64,000 nucleotides of DNA from Aegilops tauschii subsp. strangulata (GCF_002575655.3 NC_053035.3:377805792-377869791); one strand, 5' to 3'. Positions 12,165 to 25,652 are shown, counted from the stretch's first letter. The notes: generated by a model from the letters alone, not told the origin. Program-made: numbers and translations.

Positions 12165-13500
12165 TGCAGATGGACAAAAGGGCTTCTAATTGCGCAGAGC
12201 TTAAATTAACAACAACTTGCGAGCATATGCACATGGACATAAAAAACACAGGCGTTGAATATCTGGATTTGCCAGATCCATTCAACTATGGATGCTGAAA
12301 ACAGGTCTGAAGAGATGTACTTGCTATATTGAATGAGTGCATTGTGTAAACATGGTCAAGCAATTATGTACATGCTTTCTGTTTTCAATATCGATCATAT
12401 GTTTCTGGACCCAATGATAAAAGAAATCAGCTCACACAGATGCTCAAAAATCAAACTAGTATCCTCTTGCTTATCTCAGTTGCTTTGCATGAAATTCTAT
12501 CTTTTAAAAGCAACATGCGTCCACTGCAAACCTGCAACTGCTGCAACCGCACCTCTCCGAAGGACGTCCGTGCACCCCACAGGAAATGAACGTGCATCAA
12601 GAGGTTGTGAAAATCATACGTCCGTGTGAACACGTCTCTGAAAACATTTGGAATGCTGTGATAATGACTTAAGGTCAGCAACGAACCTCCAATCACTTTT
12701 TAGATGCTGGGTTTCCATTCTCATTATCATATTGAACAAAACTCATGCATCCGAAGAATTCGTCAAGGCGAAAGATTACGTGCCCCTTTTAATTGCAGAC
12801 ACCGTGTCCTTCTGAGAGACAGTGTCAGAAATGAACAATTCGGAAAACAGTAGCACGGTCTTGCGTCATTTAAACATACACCCGTGCCTCTCTCAGTGAA
12901 CAAGCAACTTAAAATGTTACGAAAGCTGAGGCACTTCACTGCATTTTCTCCTTGCATAACCGCGCGCACCGTGGCTTCACTCCACTGTCCCTCGGAGTGG
13001 CCGTGTCATGCGAAAACAACTAGGAGAGCACAACTAGGAGTGTCCGTGTCATGCGAAAACAACTAGGAGAACACAAAAGACGTCGGTGCATCGTCCGCAT
13101 GTACAACCGCTGCCAACTGCTTAAAGACCACGCGTCTGTCAATGAACACGTCACTGAGAACATTTAGAATACATAGGCCTTTCCGTGCGTCTCATTCTTA
13201 TCCTTACAGGATGATGCGCACCGTGGCTTCACGTCCCTGTCCCTCCGAGAGATCATGCTAGGGAAAAATACTTCGGAAAACAGAAGCATGGTTGTACGTC
13301 ATGGACGTGCACAACCTGTCTCAGTGAACGCCTCACTGAGAAAATTTGGAAAACAGAAACAAAGCCATGCCTTATTTGCATGTAAGTCCATGCGTGTTGG
13401 GGCCGTCAGTGCGTGCCTCTATGCTCCTAATAAGCCAATAGTCTTGTCTTTGCCGCTGTACAGTAGCCCCATGTCAATGAGCAGCCGCGTATTATAACTA
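12165..13500. other. Host intergenic DNA with degenerate CGTGCCTCT-type phrases
   Basis: There is no convincing gene here. From about 12540 to 13450 the plus strand shows the same short phrases that fill 40.4-58.4 kb: CCGTGCCTCT near 12880, repeated GTCCGTGTCATGCGAAAACA at about 12999 and 13040, CACTGAGAA(A/C)ATTTGGAA and GCCATGCCTTA. This indicates that the phrase-repeat zone once ran on both sides of the B3-like gene. Short open frames here are not supported. Confidence 0.6.
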
Positions 13501-13600
13501 TATGTTCTGTTTTGTGCCAACCCAGACCGCCCCTTCCCACTCACCCATTGTAGAGTTCATCATCTCTTCTCTCTCGATTCTCCCTCTAGATCCAGGGTTA
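13500..13600 (+). promoter_or_regulatory. Possible transcription start and 5' UTR exon of the B3-like gene
   Basis: A pyrimidine-rich stretch (TCATCTCTTCTCTCTCGATT) precedes a plausible donor (TCCAGG|GTTAGT at 13596/13597). It resembles the 5' leader and first-intron donor of a plant gene about 1 kb upstream of the coding start at 14653. This is inference from composition and position only. Confidence 0.3.
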
Positions 13601-14652
13601 GTCTATTTTCTCTTAATTTCTATGTGAATTTTTCGTTACGATCCGTTTTCCTCTCCGTTGGTTTCGTCTCTCCGTGATTGAAAGCGACGCATCTGCGCTG
13701 TTATGCTAGGAATTGCCTGGAAATTCGTTGTGATCTAGACCAAATCAACGCAGTACGAGGCCGAACCTGTACACGACCCGTGCCTCTTAGGGGTGGGGTT
13801 GATTGGAAGTTGGCGTTTGTGCTTGAGAACGCTACGAGCTGCAGCGACCTGCGGCGTCCAAGTCCCAGGTGAGCGATGAACTTCGCCGAGGGAGGTTGGT
13901 AGTTTAAATTGAAGCCCGTTAGGTCTTGCAAACAACGGCGGTGGCCGGAAGTCCAAGCGAGTGGCCATACGTTGAGCTCTATTGCTTAACCGGCCACAGG
14001 GTGCTGGAGGTCGGCATTTGGGGTGCTGTTGACTGGGAGTCGACGTCTGTGCTTGAAGATAGCGTTTGGGGTCCTGTACGCTGGAGGCAAGGTCCCGTTT
14101 CAAATACCACCTAGCCACACATGTTCCGGTTGTTGGCGTCTGCGACGGTGGCGTATGGTCGCGGATGACGTTGTTGCTGGGTGCAGCTCCGACGAATTTA
14201 CACATAATTTTAATGTTACAAACACTCCTTTGAGCCGCCAGATGATAGACTATTGTTTCTCCTTTTTGCCTGTCTTGTCTTGAAATATACATTTGCTAAA
14301 GCTGCTTTTAAAACCAAACAGCAGAAATCCTTTCACTGATTGACATTGACAACCAAGATTGTGAACTGCTCTAAAAATAGTCAATACTGAATTGTGATGA
14401 ATTAAGCAACCATTTTTGGAAAATAAAATGCTGATTTAATTAAATTCATATTTCCTCTGTTATTACATAGCCCATATCTACTGTTCACCTTCTAATCAAA
14501 AGTTGTGCACATGTCTTTTTAGGAAATTGCTTGTGAACGACTATTTATGTAAAAATGCAGGTTTAGCCGAATAGTTTTTCAAGATAATAAAATTTTCCTT
14601 GTGTTGAGAATTTCATATAAACGTTGTTTTGCAACGTATTCCAGGGGAAACC

Positions 14653-15210
14653 ATGTGCTGTGATATATGTACCAACTTCGGTTGCTCCGGACTGGAGTCA
14701 GGCGTTCTTCACAGCGCGATAACAGTGCATCTTCCTCAATGCTTCAAGACATGCCTGGTAAGGAGAAACGTTTGCCACCCCATGCTGCCCATCAGTTACT
14801 ACCAACTAGTGTATCTTTCTGATGAAGGAAATAAAAGTTTCTACCATATTGTTTGAATGGAATGCCTACATTTAAGCATTTAATGATATGTTTTCAATTT
14901 TTGATGTACCTTGTTTTATCAAATAGCAACCTATTGAAAACAATTGGTACATATATGATAAGCGCTATCTGTCTTGGTTATACATGCCTGGTATTTTTTT
15001 CTTGCGCAGTATGTGCCATGCTATTGCAGGCAGCAAGTTACTTCTTCAATCTATCGGTGGAAAGAGGAAGCATTTCAAGAAGAAGGAAAACAAACAAATC
15101 CAGTACTGATCACCAACGAGAATCTGTCATATGAGATCTACATCACCGATGAACCTAACCGGTCTAAAATTCATGGACCTGGCTGCGAAAACTTAATTAG
15201 TGACTACGAT
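14653..15210 (+). pseudogene. B3-like DNA-binding protein gene, 5' coding exons (split by element C)
   Basis: The first coding exon opens after an acceptor (ATTCCAG, 14644). Its start codon at 14653 (MCCDICTNFGCSGLESG) was chosen because it is the first ATG after the acceptor in the frame that splices through. It ends at 14757 before GTAAGG. The next exon starts at 15010 after TTGCGCAG and stays in frame (YVPCYCRQQVTSSIYRW) up to 15210, where element C interrupts it with the duplicated bases ACGAT. The frame continues without a shift at 39175. The segment across the break resembles the end of a plant B3 domain (..CENLISDYD / LHYRDLIIINLD..IEIYM). The full coding length would be about 293 residues. 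It is a REM-like B3 protein by pattern only. Confidence 0.55.
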
Positions 15211-15680
15211 TGTCGGTGTCAAAACCGGCGGATCTCGGGTAGGGGGTCCCGAACTGTGCGTCTAAGGCGGATGGTAACAGGAGATGGGGGACACGATGTT
15301 TACCCAGGTTCGGGCCCTCTCGATGGAGGTAATACCCTACTTCCTGCTTGATTGATCTTGATGATATGAGTATTACAAGAGTTGATCTACCACGAGACCG
15401 TAGAGGCTAAACCCTAGAAGCTAGCCTATGGTATGATTGTTGTTGTCCTACGGACTAAGCCCTCCGGTTTATATAGACACCGGAGGGGGCTAGGCTTACA
15501 CAGAATCAGTTACAAGGGAGGAGATCTACATATCCGTATTGCCAAGCTTGCCTTCCACGCCAAGGAGAGTCCCATCCGGACATGGGACGAAGTCTTCAAT
15601 CTTGTATCTTCATAGTCCAACAGTCCGGCTAAAGTATATAGTCCGGCTGTCCGAGGACCCCCTAATCTAGGACTCCCTCA
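15211..15680 (-). repeat. Element C 3' LTR
   Basis: The LTR is 470 bp with ends TGTCGGTGTC and GACTCCCTCA as written on the plus strand. It is the partner of 38705-39169, from which it differs by a 5-bp insertion (TATTG) and about 15 substitutions. On its inner side (15681 onward) the minus strand reads GGGGGCTAC, the purine-rich tract expected before a 3' LTR. Confidence 0.92.
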
Positions 15681-16005
15681 GTAGCCCCCGAACCAGGCTT
15701 CAATGACGATGAGTCCGGCGCGCAGATTGTCTTCGGCATTGCAAGGCGGGTTCTTCTCCAAATTCCAAGTTCCTGTTGAGTAGTGTCCGGCTTCCCATAA
15801 ATATTGCACTCCTTGGCTTCCGCACCTAATAATGGTTATGTTCCACGTGTCGAGCGAATGCGAGAAGCCAGGGAATTTTTACATTTGCCACCCAAGCCAT
15901 GTGAGTAAACCGTCTATTAAAGAGACGAGGATTCTCAGATCCAGATCACACCATCCTCCCATAGCGAGTATCCATCAGAGCGCACCCGGAAGAGTCCATT
16001 CCATC

Positions 16006-18793
16006 ATGGCCGGCCATCGCAGCTCCTCCTCTCGCTCCCGTTGCCCTAAGCCAGGCAATTGGAAGAAGTGTTCCGTCCCTCACAGCCAATTAGTAGAGTT
16101 ACAGACCCAAGGATTTCTCCCTCCAGCGTATATGGTCCCCGTTCGAGCCGGGCTCGCCACCTACAATGGCGGGGAGCAATCGGAGAGCTTTCCCAACCCA
16201 TCCATGGGGGAGCGGGTATGCCTCGTCCCTTACTTATTATGGGGGCTTGGATTTCCAATCCATCTGTTCCTCCGCGGGCTCCTGGAGTTCTACGGCCTCC
16301 AGCTGCATAACTTTACTCCCACCTCCATATTACACATCGCTGGCTATGTCGCCCTCTGCGAGCTGTTTCTGGGCTGTGAAGCTCATTTCGAGCTATGGAA
16401 GAGGCTATTCTGCCTCGTACCCCGTACACAGGAGGGGTCAATATATCAAGTGGGCGGAGCCGAGATATGGCGCATCGCCGGGACCGGATACCTGTCCGGT
16501 ACTCCAAAGAAGACATCTGAAGACGGGCCTTCGGAGTGGTTTTACATAGAGGACGTCCCCCTTCCGGAACCTATTCGGGTGGGCCTCCCTGAGTTCGACA
16601 ATGCTCCCGTGAAGAAGCGCCGCAGGTGGCGCCCTCGGGGCCCCCAGGAGGAAGATAACGGAGAAGTCCTTTACCTGATGGGCCGGATAAAGACGCTGGC
16701 CCAATCAGAATTGACAATAATTGAGGTTATGTCAATATGTATAATGCGGGGGGTGCAGCCACTTCAATATCGGGGACAACCCATGTGGCACTTCAATGGC
16801 GAAGACGATGCTACCCGCTGCGGCCGTAAGGGACCGGACTCCGTCGCTGCTCTAGCGAAAATATTGCCCGATTTATATAAAGGAGAGGAAGAGGAGTTCA
16901 TCCGCATTAAGCCACGGGATGGATTCTCCATGTACAACCCCCCAAGCTGGGTGAGCTGCTACTTTTCACTCCAAACCTTCCCACATCCTTCGTCATAAGT
17001 ATTTACCTTGCCATTTTATAGCAGGAACTACGAAAAGCTGAGAGGGATGTCCACAGCCCGCCTCCACAACCAGAGGACCCTGACCGGGCCCTTGACCCCG
17101 GACTCGAAGAAGATCCGGACACATTTGTGGAGCTTATTGACAGGACATTCTATCAATTAAGCTACAACGGCGCCATGGTGGCCATCATAGCGGATTATCC
17201 TGGACTACTCCCTACGTCGCATGTAAGTAAAACCGGAGTCCCAACTTCCGAGAAGGATCCCTTTTTCTGCACTTCACCTACCGCACGCATATGGTGTCTT
17301 ACAGGGAAGGCCTTCGGGACGCCATGCCGAACCCGCAATGACTCTCCAACAAGGGGCACCGAAGCTGGGTAGACTTAAAAGGAAGGCGGTCAGGACTGAG
17401 ACGTCGTTGCAGAGGTATGAAAAAGAACCCCGCTCCGTGGTTGTCGTCTTTTAAAATATAATGACGCCCATGTTTCCTAGTAGGAAAAAACGCTCGCCGG
17501 ACTATATCCGGAGAGCCTGCGAGCCACGCCTCCTCCAGCCAGGCTCCAGAGCTGGACTTAGAGGCGGACGCTAACAAGGGGCAAACGCCGGATTTTCCTC
17601 CTACAGAGGATGCAGATAGGCTGTCGGCTACGAATTACGAAGTGGAGAGTGCCATGAATCACAGGCGTCGCCGGGCCGTACTCCGCGACGCTTGTTTCTC
17701 CCAGGAGGCGTTCGATGCCTTCAACTCAGGAGACACGTACATCCGAGCTGCTCAAAATGGTCTTGCCAGAGCCACGGACCAGTATGTAAAGGATATATGG
17801 GTAAGAAAATCTAATAATTATGTATATCAGTAGCCCCAGAGACTTGAAACAGTTGGCACAACTGATTTAAGGATCATTGTTTGCATAGGTTGTTATGGAG
17901 AAGAATACCCAGTTGTCTCAAGAGCTGGAGGAGTGCAAAGCCCAGCTACGGGCCGCATTTGCCGCAATGAAGGAGTCCGAGAAGGCCCCCTCTGGTACTG
18001 CTTGTTTCTATTGAAAAGAATGACATGCACAAGTTAGTATTCGGCATGTCCGCAAATCTAACAATAGATTCTGCAGATGATCCCGGAGTGAATCCGGAGG
18101 TCGTGCAGGGGAATGAGCAACATGCTCAATGACAGCTAAAGGCTGGCGAGCGCGTGCTTACGCAGGTTAGGCGGGAGAAAAACGATCTCCTAGACGCCAA
18201 TACCCGGCTGGGCATTGAACTGAAAGATGTTCGAGCCCAGCTTGCTGACTACGTAAAGGAGAATAAGCGGCTTCGACGCGGCATTTTTAGTAAGTGCTTG
18301 AATCGAACTTTTAAAGAGTTCGGTGAAGAAACTGGCTGACAGAGTTATATCTATAGGTATGCTGACGGGTTGTCCCGCGGAGGAGATGCCTGGGTCTACA
18401 GGCGATGTTCTGCCAGAGCTCTCACAACTGCACGAACAAGTACGGCAGGTGATGCAGGGCATTGCCCAAGCCTTGTGGCCATCCGCCTCCCTGCCAGGAG
18501 GCATGAGAGAGCTTGTCGAAAAGCTCCAGGGAGCGCAGTGGCGCTTCCGATTATGGAAGATATCAGCCTGCCGACAAGGTGCAAGGGAAGCCTGGGCCAT
18601 GGTGAAGACGCGATATACCAAGGCTGACCCGAACCACATGGCCGAGGTCGGACCTGTGGGGCCTGCTGGGAAAGAGATCCCCGTCAGTTTGGTGTATGAC
18701 CAGGTAGAATTAGCCGCAAAGTATTCTCAACAGGACTGTAGGCTAGCCAGCCTGTTGGATGGTATAGAAGAAGAATTTAGTCAGTCTAAGTGA
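16006..18793 (+). pseudogene. Antisense multi-exon gene of element C (Transposase_28-like)
   Basis: The gene lies opposite to gag-pol. The start at 16006 (ATCATGGCC) has a good context. Suggested exons are 16006-16950, 17025-17222, 17305-17414, 17484-17800, 17889-17994, 18077-18289 (with an internal stop) and 18357-18793, each with GT..AG borders. The first exon shows the Pfam 'putative gypsy type transposon' signature (LGFPIHLFLRGLLEFYGLQL, ILHIAGYVALCELFLG, WFYIEDVPLPEP). The middle is charged with short coiled-coil-like stretches. The last exon (LWKISACRQGAREAWAMVKT) matches the C-terminal motif of the extra genes in elements A and B. An in-frame TGA in exon 6 (..EQHAQ*) suggests decay. 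Function is unknown. Confidence 0.65.
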
Positions 18794-19611
18794 CTGTGTA
18801 CTTCAAGTGACATATATTGTCCCTAGCCGGATGGTAAATCATTTGTCATGGCGGACCCTTTCGCTTCAACCTCCGGACCCGACAGTCTGGAGTGTATCTG
18901 AATACCCGCTCAGTTATATAAAAACCGGGATATGCGTGGAAACCAGGCGTAGGGGTCATAAGTGTTTGAACAGACAAGTACCCAACTAGCTATGTTATAT
19001 TACATGGATAGTAAGAAACATCTTCCAAGGAGAATAGTTTCATTAAGGGTTCCTTTCCCTAGGTACGCATGCATTAATGTGCATGTCCGGACTGTGAAAA
19101 GGGACGCAGGATATAGACTTCTGGGGGCATGTAGTACGATAAATAGAAATCATCTTTTGTTCACCAACCGAATATTCCCTTAAGAACGCTAGCTTTCGGC
19201 TTCACCCAGTCTGAGGTACACATCCGGCTGACCCGGTAGTAACAATCACAGAGGTGCTCCCCTTATGCCCTAGCCGAATTAACAGGAACGTAGGGCATAA
19301 ACACAAGAGCCAGTCAACCCAGCTTGGCCAAAACTTAAGTCATATCGATGCATATAATGGCGAAAAAGGTACATGTGAAAAGTAACCCATGTGTGGGGCC
19401 TAGAGCCCGGAACGTAGCTATATTAAGCTTCTGTATAAGAAGCCCCCAGGTATCATGAGCGCGGCTAGCGTGTCAAGATTGTGTAGTCAAGACACATTTT
19501 AGCCTTTTAAGGCCTTGAAGAAAAAACAGGGGAAGAAAGAAAGAAAGAAAAGACAGATAACGAATATATAAAAAAGTGACAGAGGTAAGGAGACGAACAC
19601 AGAGTCCGGCA
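18794..19611. other. Element C spacer between convergent genes
   Basis: This is a non-coding stretch between the stop of the antisense gene (18793) and the integrase end (19612). It is the counterpart of the spacers at 855-1640 (A) and 31774-32497 (B). I see no gene or array in it. Confidence 0.6.
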
Positions 19612-22600
19612 CTAGGCGTAGAACCTTTGGAGTCTGGCTGCGTTCCATGGGTTTGGCTCGAGTCGATTGTCCGATGCATCCCGCAGACGGTACGCTCCAC
19701 CGGTCAGAACTTGGTCAATAATGAAGGGACCCTCCCATTTGGGCTTGAGCTTGTTCTTTTTCTTCTCTGGTAGGCGTAGAACGAGTTCGCCAACGTTATA
19801 AGTTTTGGCCCGTACTTCTCTGCTTTGGTACCTTCGAGCCTGTTGCTGATAGATTGCGGAACGGGCTTTTGCCACGTCACGCTCCTCCTCCAGGGCGTCC
19901 AAACTGTCCTGCCGATCAAGCTCGGCTTCTTTCTCTTCATACATGCGCACTCGAGGTGAGTCATGAATTATGTCGCAGGGCAATACCGCCTCTGCGCCGT
20001 ACACCATAAAAAACGGTGTGTATCCGGTAGTGCGATTCGGCGTGGTCCGCAGCCCCTATAGTACGGAGTCGAGCTCCTCTACCCAGTGCATATCGGATTC
20101 CTTCAAGGATCACACTAATCTGGGTTTTATGCCGCTCATGATAAGACCATTTGCTCGATCGACTTGACCGTTAGTTTGCGGGTGATAGACAAAAGCATAG
20201 TCGAGCTTAATGCCCATGTTGCTGCACCAAAGTTTTACCTCATCGGCTGTAAAGTTCGAGCCGTTATCGGTGATGATGCTGTGGGGGATGCCGTAACGGT
20301 GTACAACCCCGGATATGAAGTCTATCACTGGTCCGGATTCGGCCGTTTTAACTGGTTTGGCTTCTATCCATTTGGTGAATTTATCCACCATGACCAATAA
20401 GTATTTTTTCTTATGGCTTCTCCCTTTGAGGGGTCCGACCATATCAAGCCCCCAGACCGCAAAGGGCCAAGTAATGAGGATTGTTTGGAGAGCGGTAGGC
20501 GGCATATGGCTTTGGTTTGCAAAAATCTGGCAACCGACGCAATGTTGAACGAGGTCCTGTGCTTCTGCTCGGGCCGTCGGCCAGTAGAAACCTGTACGAA
20601 AGGCCTTGCTTACAAGGGCTCGAGCTGCGGCGTGGTGGCCACCAAGTCCAGCATGAATTTCTGCCAAAAGTTTCCGCCCTTCCTCGTTGCACCTTTGAAG
20701 GACTCTGGTAGCGCTTTTCTTATAAAGCTCTCCCTCGTGGACCTTGTAGGCTTTAGACCGCCGCACAATGCAGCGCGCCTCGTTTGGGTCCTCGGGTAGT
20801 TCCTGCCTAGTTAGGTAGGCCAGGAATGGTTCTGTCCACGGGGCGATGACAGCCATTATTACGTGGGCGGAAGGTGTTATTTCAGTGGCAGAGCCTCCGA
20901 TTATGTCAGAGTGTTCGGCATCTGGTGTTGTGGCCGGGTCCGAACTATTGTTTCCGGTTTCACCTTCCCATACCACGGATGGCTTAAACAGCCTTTCCAA
21001 GAAGATATTGGGTGGGACAGGGTCGCGCTTAGCGCCAATGCGGGCAAGGATATCCGCCGCTTGATTGTTTTCTCGGACCACATGGTGGAATTCAAGCCCC
21101 TCGAACCGAGCTGACATTTTGAGGACGGCGTTGTGGTAAGCCGCCATTTTTGGGTCCTTGGCGTCAAAGTCTCCATTTATTTGAGATATTGCAAGGTTCG
21201 AATCCCCACGCACCTCTAGGCGTTGAATGCCCATGGAGACTGCCATCCGGAGACCATGCAACAGGGTCTCATATTCTGCTGCATTGTTGGAGTCTGTGTA
21301 TAATATTTGGAGTACGTATTGGACTGTATCTCCGGTGGGGGATGTCAGGACGACGCCTGCCCCCAGGCCGGCCAGCATCTTTAAACCGTCAAAGTGCATG
21401 ATCCAATTGGAGTACGCGCCGTACCCTTTAGGGAGTTCGGCTTCCGTCCATTCGGCGACGAAATCGGCCAATACTTGCGACTTAATGGCTCGCCGTGGTT
21501 TATATGTTATGTCGAACGGGAGGAGCTCGATGGCCCATTTAGCAATCCGGCCCGTGGCATCGCGGTTATTTATTATGTCGTTGAGTGGTACTTCCGAGGC
21601 CACCGTAATCGAACACTCTTGAAAGTAGTGTCGTAATTTCCGGGATGCCATGAAGACCGCGTATGCTATCTTTTGATAATGTGGGTACCGTGATTTGCAT
21701 GGAGTGAGGACAGTGGATACATAGTATACCGGCTTTTGAAGCGGGAACTTAGGTCCGTCCGTCTCTCGTTTGACAATGAGCACTGCGCTTACAACTTGGT
21801 GTGTTGCCGCTATATATAACAGCATTGGTTCGCCAACATTTGGCGCGGCCAAGATTGCGTTGGTGGCCAAAACGGCTTTTATTTCTTCCAATCCGGCAGT
21901 GGCCGCATCCGTCCACTCGAAGTGTTCGGTGCGTCGAAGAAGGCGATAAAGGGGTAGTGCCTTTTCTCCTAATCAGGAGATAAAGCGGCTTAAGGCAGTC
22001 ACGCATCCAGTTAATTTCTGGATTTGCTTGAGGTCTGTTGGGATAGCCAACTGTGACAGAGCTCGGATTTTAGCCAGATTTGCTTCGATTCCTCTCCTGG
22101 AGACGATGAAGCCCAAGGGCTTTCTGGCGGGCACGCCGAAAACGCATTTTTCCGGATTGAGCTTGATGTCGTATGTTCGGAGATTGTCGAACATGAGCCT
22201 CAAGTCGTCTATTAACGATTTGACGTGTCTGGTTTTAATGACCACATCGTCTACGTATGCCTCCACTATTTTGCCGATCTGTGTCTCCAAGCATGTCTGA
22301 ATCATGCGTTGATAGGTTGCACCGGCATTTTTGAGCCCGAAAGGCATGGTGTTAAAACAGAAGGGGCCGTATGGAGTGATAAATGCCGTTGCGGCTTGAT
22401 CGGACTCCGCCATCTTAATTTGATGGTATCCGGAGTATGCGTCGAGGAAACACAATGAGTCGTGTCCTGCGGTAGCATCGATAATTGGATCGATGCGAGG
22501 GAGGGGGAAGGGATCCTTGGGGCAAGCCTTGTTAAGGTCTTTGAAGTCGACACATAGGCGCCGGGATTTGTCCTTCTTTGGTACCATCACCAGGTTTGCT

Positions 22601-23268
22601 AGCCAGTCTGGATGTTTTATTTCTCGAATGAATCCGGCCTCCAGTAACTTGGCTAGCTCCTCTCCCATGGCATGCCATTTAGGCTCAGAGAAGCGACGAA
22701 GAGTTTGCTTGACCGGCTTGAATCCCTTTAGAATGTTAAGGCTATGCTCGGCCAGTCGGCGTGGGATTCCTGGCATGTCTGAAGGATGCCAGGCGAAGAT
22801 GTCCCAATTCGCGCGCAAGAAATCCTGTAGCGCGGCGTCTACTATGGGGTTTAACTGTACCCCGATGGATGCAGTTTTTGTAGGGTCCGTTGGATGGACT
22901 TGGAATTTGACTATTTCATCCGCTGGTTTAAAAGAGGTGGACTTGGATCTTTTGTCGAGTATCACGTCGTCCCTGTCCATTGTGGAGCGCAGCGCAGTGA
23001 ATTCTTCGGCCGCGAGGGCTTCGGATAACGCCTCGAGGGCCAATGCGGCTGTTTTATTTTCGGGGCGGAGTGCTATGTCCGGATCACTAGCTAGAGTGAT
23101 GATTCCACTGGGCCCGGGCATTTTGAGCTTCATGTACCCGTAATGGGGTATAGCTTGGAAGATCGTGAATGCCTCTCGCCCTAGAAGGGCGTGGTATCCG
23201 CTATTGAACGGGGCCACTTGGAATGTGATTTCTTCGGACCTATAATTCTCCGGCGTGCCGAATACCAC
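19612..23268 (-). pseudogene. Element C pol: RT, RNase H and integrase, broken
   Basis: The frame from 23268 to 21973 holds the protease tail and RT: FLDAYSGYHQIKMAESDQ, AYVDDVVIK and GCVTALSRFIS before a TGA. RT connection, RNase H (EVRGDSNLAISQINGDFDAKD) and the integrase follow in 21891-20110, with an HHCC finger (HAGLGGHHAAARAL..CVGCQIF) and D-D-E (GLDMVGPL, TDNGSNF, NGQVDRANG). A break near 20060 moves the integrase C-terminus to the frame 20007-19612 (MVYGAEAVLPCDI, ending LQRFYA). It is the same Tat-like type as A and B but clearly a different family. Confidence 0.85.
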
Positions 23269-23305
23269 GTCTAGTGTGATTTTTCAAGCACATCGTGCCT
23301 CCCGA

Positions 23306-24155
23306 CTAGGGATGATTCCTCTGAAGGGTCGTGCTGCTTTGCTCAATGTGGCTTTTGTCTATTTCCATTTTTCGAAGAGTCTCTTCATAGATGAGGTTTA
23401 ATCCACTGCCGCCGTCCATGAGCACTTTAGTAAGCCGGAAGCCGTCCACAATTGGACTAAGGACCAAGGCGGCTGGTGCTCGGGCTGTTCGGAATTTGGG
23501 TTCGTCACTCGCATTGAAGGTGATAGCCGTATCGCTCCATGGGTTTATTGCTGCCACGTGGCAGACTTCGGCAAGGTTGCGGAGTGCTCGCTTACGCCTA
23601 TTATTTGAGGCGAAGGTCTTGAAGACTGTCAATACTGTATTTTTTTCCACGGGATGGTGCTCCGTTGCATTATTGATGAGGATATCCTCGCCGCTCTTGG
23701 CCACCTGCCGGAGTACCCAACATGCTAAGGCTATGTGTTGGCATGGTATCCGCTGTACTGTGAATTTTGCATGGCCCATTGAGCCATCCCTCCAACACGG
23801 TTCCACGCCCTGTAGTGGGCTTTTGTTTCTTTGTAATTGGATCGGGTGACTTACGAGAGTACAACCTTTTAGTTCAGACGGGGGGTTTAGTGAGAGCCGG
23901 AGGATCCTAGAATTTTGTTTCGGTTTTCCAGGCGCTTTCCATCGCACAGTACTTCTGGGCTATGGCCGCCAAGTCAGCGAAGTGTGCTCTGTCACGGCGA
24001 CTTATGGCGTTGAGGATTCCCCTGTCCGTGGAATTTTTGCAAAAGGATGAAATTGCGTCTTCCTCGCGACAGTCCTTAACCTTGCTCATTACAAGGAGGA
24101 ATCTGGCCCAATAGTGATGTACTGTCTCTTGGGGCTCTTGTCTAATGTGGGAAAG
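23306..24155 (-). pseudogene. Element C gag C-terminal part and protease
   Basis: Read leftwards from the element B insertion, the frame starts SHIRQEPQETVHHYWARF and includes MSKVKDCREEDAISSF, which belongs to the end of the Retrotrans_gag domain. The protease has VLMDGGSGLNLIYEETL at about 23385-23425 (Asp-Gly-Gly active site). Stops and frame changes occur near 23907 and 23306. The join with the other side of B (38083-38660) is exactly in frame once the duplicated GAAAG is counted once. Confidence 0.75.
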
Positions 24156-25339
24156 TGTCGGAGTAAATGGCCACGGGTAGCCTAACCGACTACCCCTGGC
24201 TCTTCAGAAATTATCAGACCATTTGATCCATCAAGCATTCAAAGCTTTGGGCCGCCTTCCCCCCGGACAGCTATCCCAGAAGCTGACTCTCAGAAGGCGA
24301 CCCAGCCTCAGCAACCTCCCCCAAGATAGCTACGAGATGGCCGACTCCAGGAAGCCGGCCGTAGAGAATGCCGACTCCCCAGAGCCGGCCATAAAGAGCG
24401 CCGACTCCAAGAAGCCGGTCCAGACAGCACCCACCAAAACTACGCCCACATAACGGTGACGGGACGGGGTGTGGCTACAGTGCGGCCCACTCCCCCGAAT
24501 TCCGAGGCAGGCGTGGCCACAGGACGCCGTACGGGTCGGCCATCCCCCGTCCGGCTCGGCCCTGTAGCCATGCTGGCCTCAAGGTCATCCACGACAGACG
24601 CTAGTACGGCCCACGGGCGGCGGGCCCCTTTAGCCAGAGAGAGATACGAAGGCGGCCCGGCCTCCCCCAGTCGGCCAGGGGCATAGCCGGCCCCCAGAAG
24701 CCGGCTACCCCCCTCCCTCGAAGCATGTGCCACATTAAGGAGACAAGACGAGGTAAGGCTATAGTGAGAGCCCTCGAGGTGGCACACTGTAGCCACACTT
24801 ACCTCGACAAAGCCCTCGTCATCAGAGGCGAGGCTACAGTAAACGGCCGCCGACAAGACCCCCAGGTGGTGGGGCCGGTCTGTCGACCAAAAGGGCGGCA
24901 GCCGGCGGGACCCACCAGTCGGCGGAGAAGCCGGCGAGCGCAGACACTGACGACTGGGACCCGCGCCCAGCCGGATTACAATTGTACCCCTGGGGGGTAG
25001 GCCTATATAAACCCCCCGGGGCACCCATGCAAAGGGTTGGCTTCTTAGAGTTACACACACACCATATAGAGAGGGAAGTGAGAGCTAGCCTTGCTCTTCT
25101 TCTCCCTTGAACCCGACAGCTCAAGGAGCATTTGTAGCTACTCGTTCTGATCTAGTGATCATGCGGAGACCCCGTAGAGCAGGACTAGGGGTGTTATCTC
25201 CACGGAGAGCCCCGAACCTGGGTAAGTTTCGCCGGCGTGCATGTCTTCGCCTCATCCCGTTTCCAGGCACCGACGACGTCTTATTGGCTCCCGCAATGAT
25301 AAGCCACCCGTTGGCAAATGTCGTACCTACCACCCGACA
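24156..25339 (+). repeat. Element B 5' LTR
   Basis: The LTR is 1184 bp, TGTCGGAGTAAATGG..CACCCGACA. A TATA box (TATATAA) is at 25004-25010. Three 30-bp minisatellite units beginning GCCGACTCC lie at about 24341-24430. Compared with the 3' LTR it lacks 17 bp near 24920 (GGCGGAG versus a longer GGCGGGCCCCAACGGCCGG). Confidence 0.93.
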
Positions 25340-25341
25340 TT

Positions 25342-25360
25342 TGGCGCCCACCGTGGGGCC
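25342..25360 (+). other. Element B primer-binding site
   Basis: TGGCGCCCACCGTGGGGCC starts two bases after the 5' LTR and is identical to that of element A. The priming tRNA is not identified. Confidence 0.65.
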
Positions 25361-25652
25361 AGGTGCACCGTCATCCGGAGACCTGTTCTAGACGGGAACC
25401 CTTTTCCTCCCCCGCGAGCGCAGCCAGCCTGTTGCGCCCGATGGCGTTTTCCCCGACGCGCTGCAAGGCGTCGACGACGCCTGCGCAGCGAGCTGCCTCG
25501 CCGATCTGCTCGGCGAGGCTCGCATATCCGACGAGCCCGCGTCCGACGCAGGCACGAACTACCCCGAGAGCTGCCTCGTCAGCCTCCTTGACCAACTTCA
25601 CGTCTCCAGCGAGCCTGCTGCAGACTTGGAGTCGGTCGGCTCCACCGACCCG

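Noticed and set aside
12333..12629. 98-codon plus-strand open frame in the intergenic region
   Set aside because: There are no homologous copies in the window, no domain and no splice support, and it overlaps phrase-repeat words.
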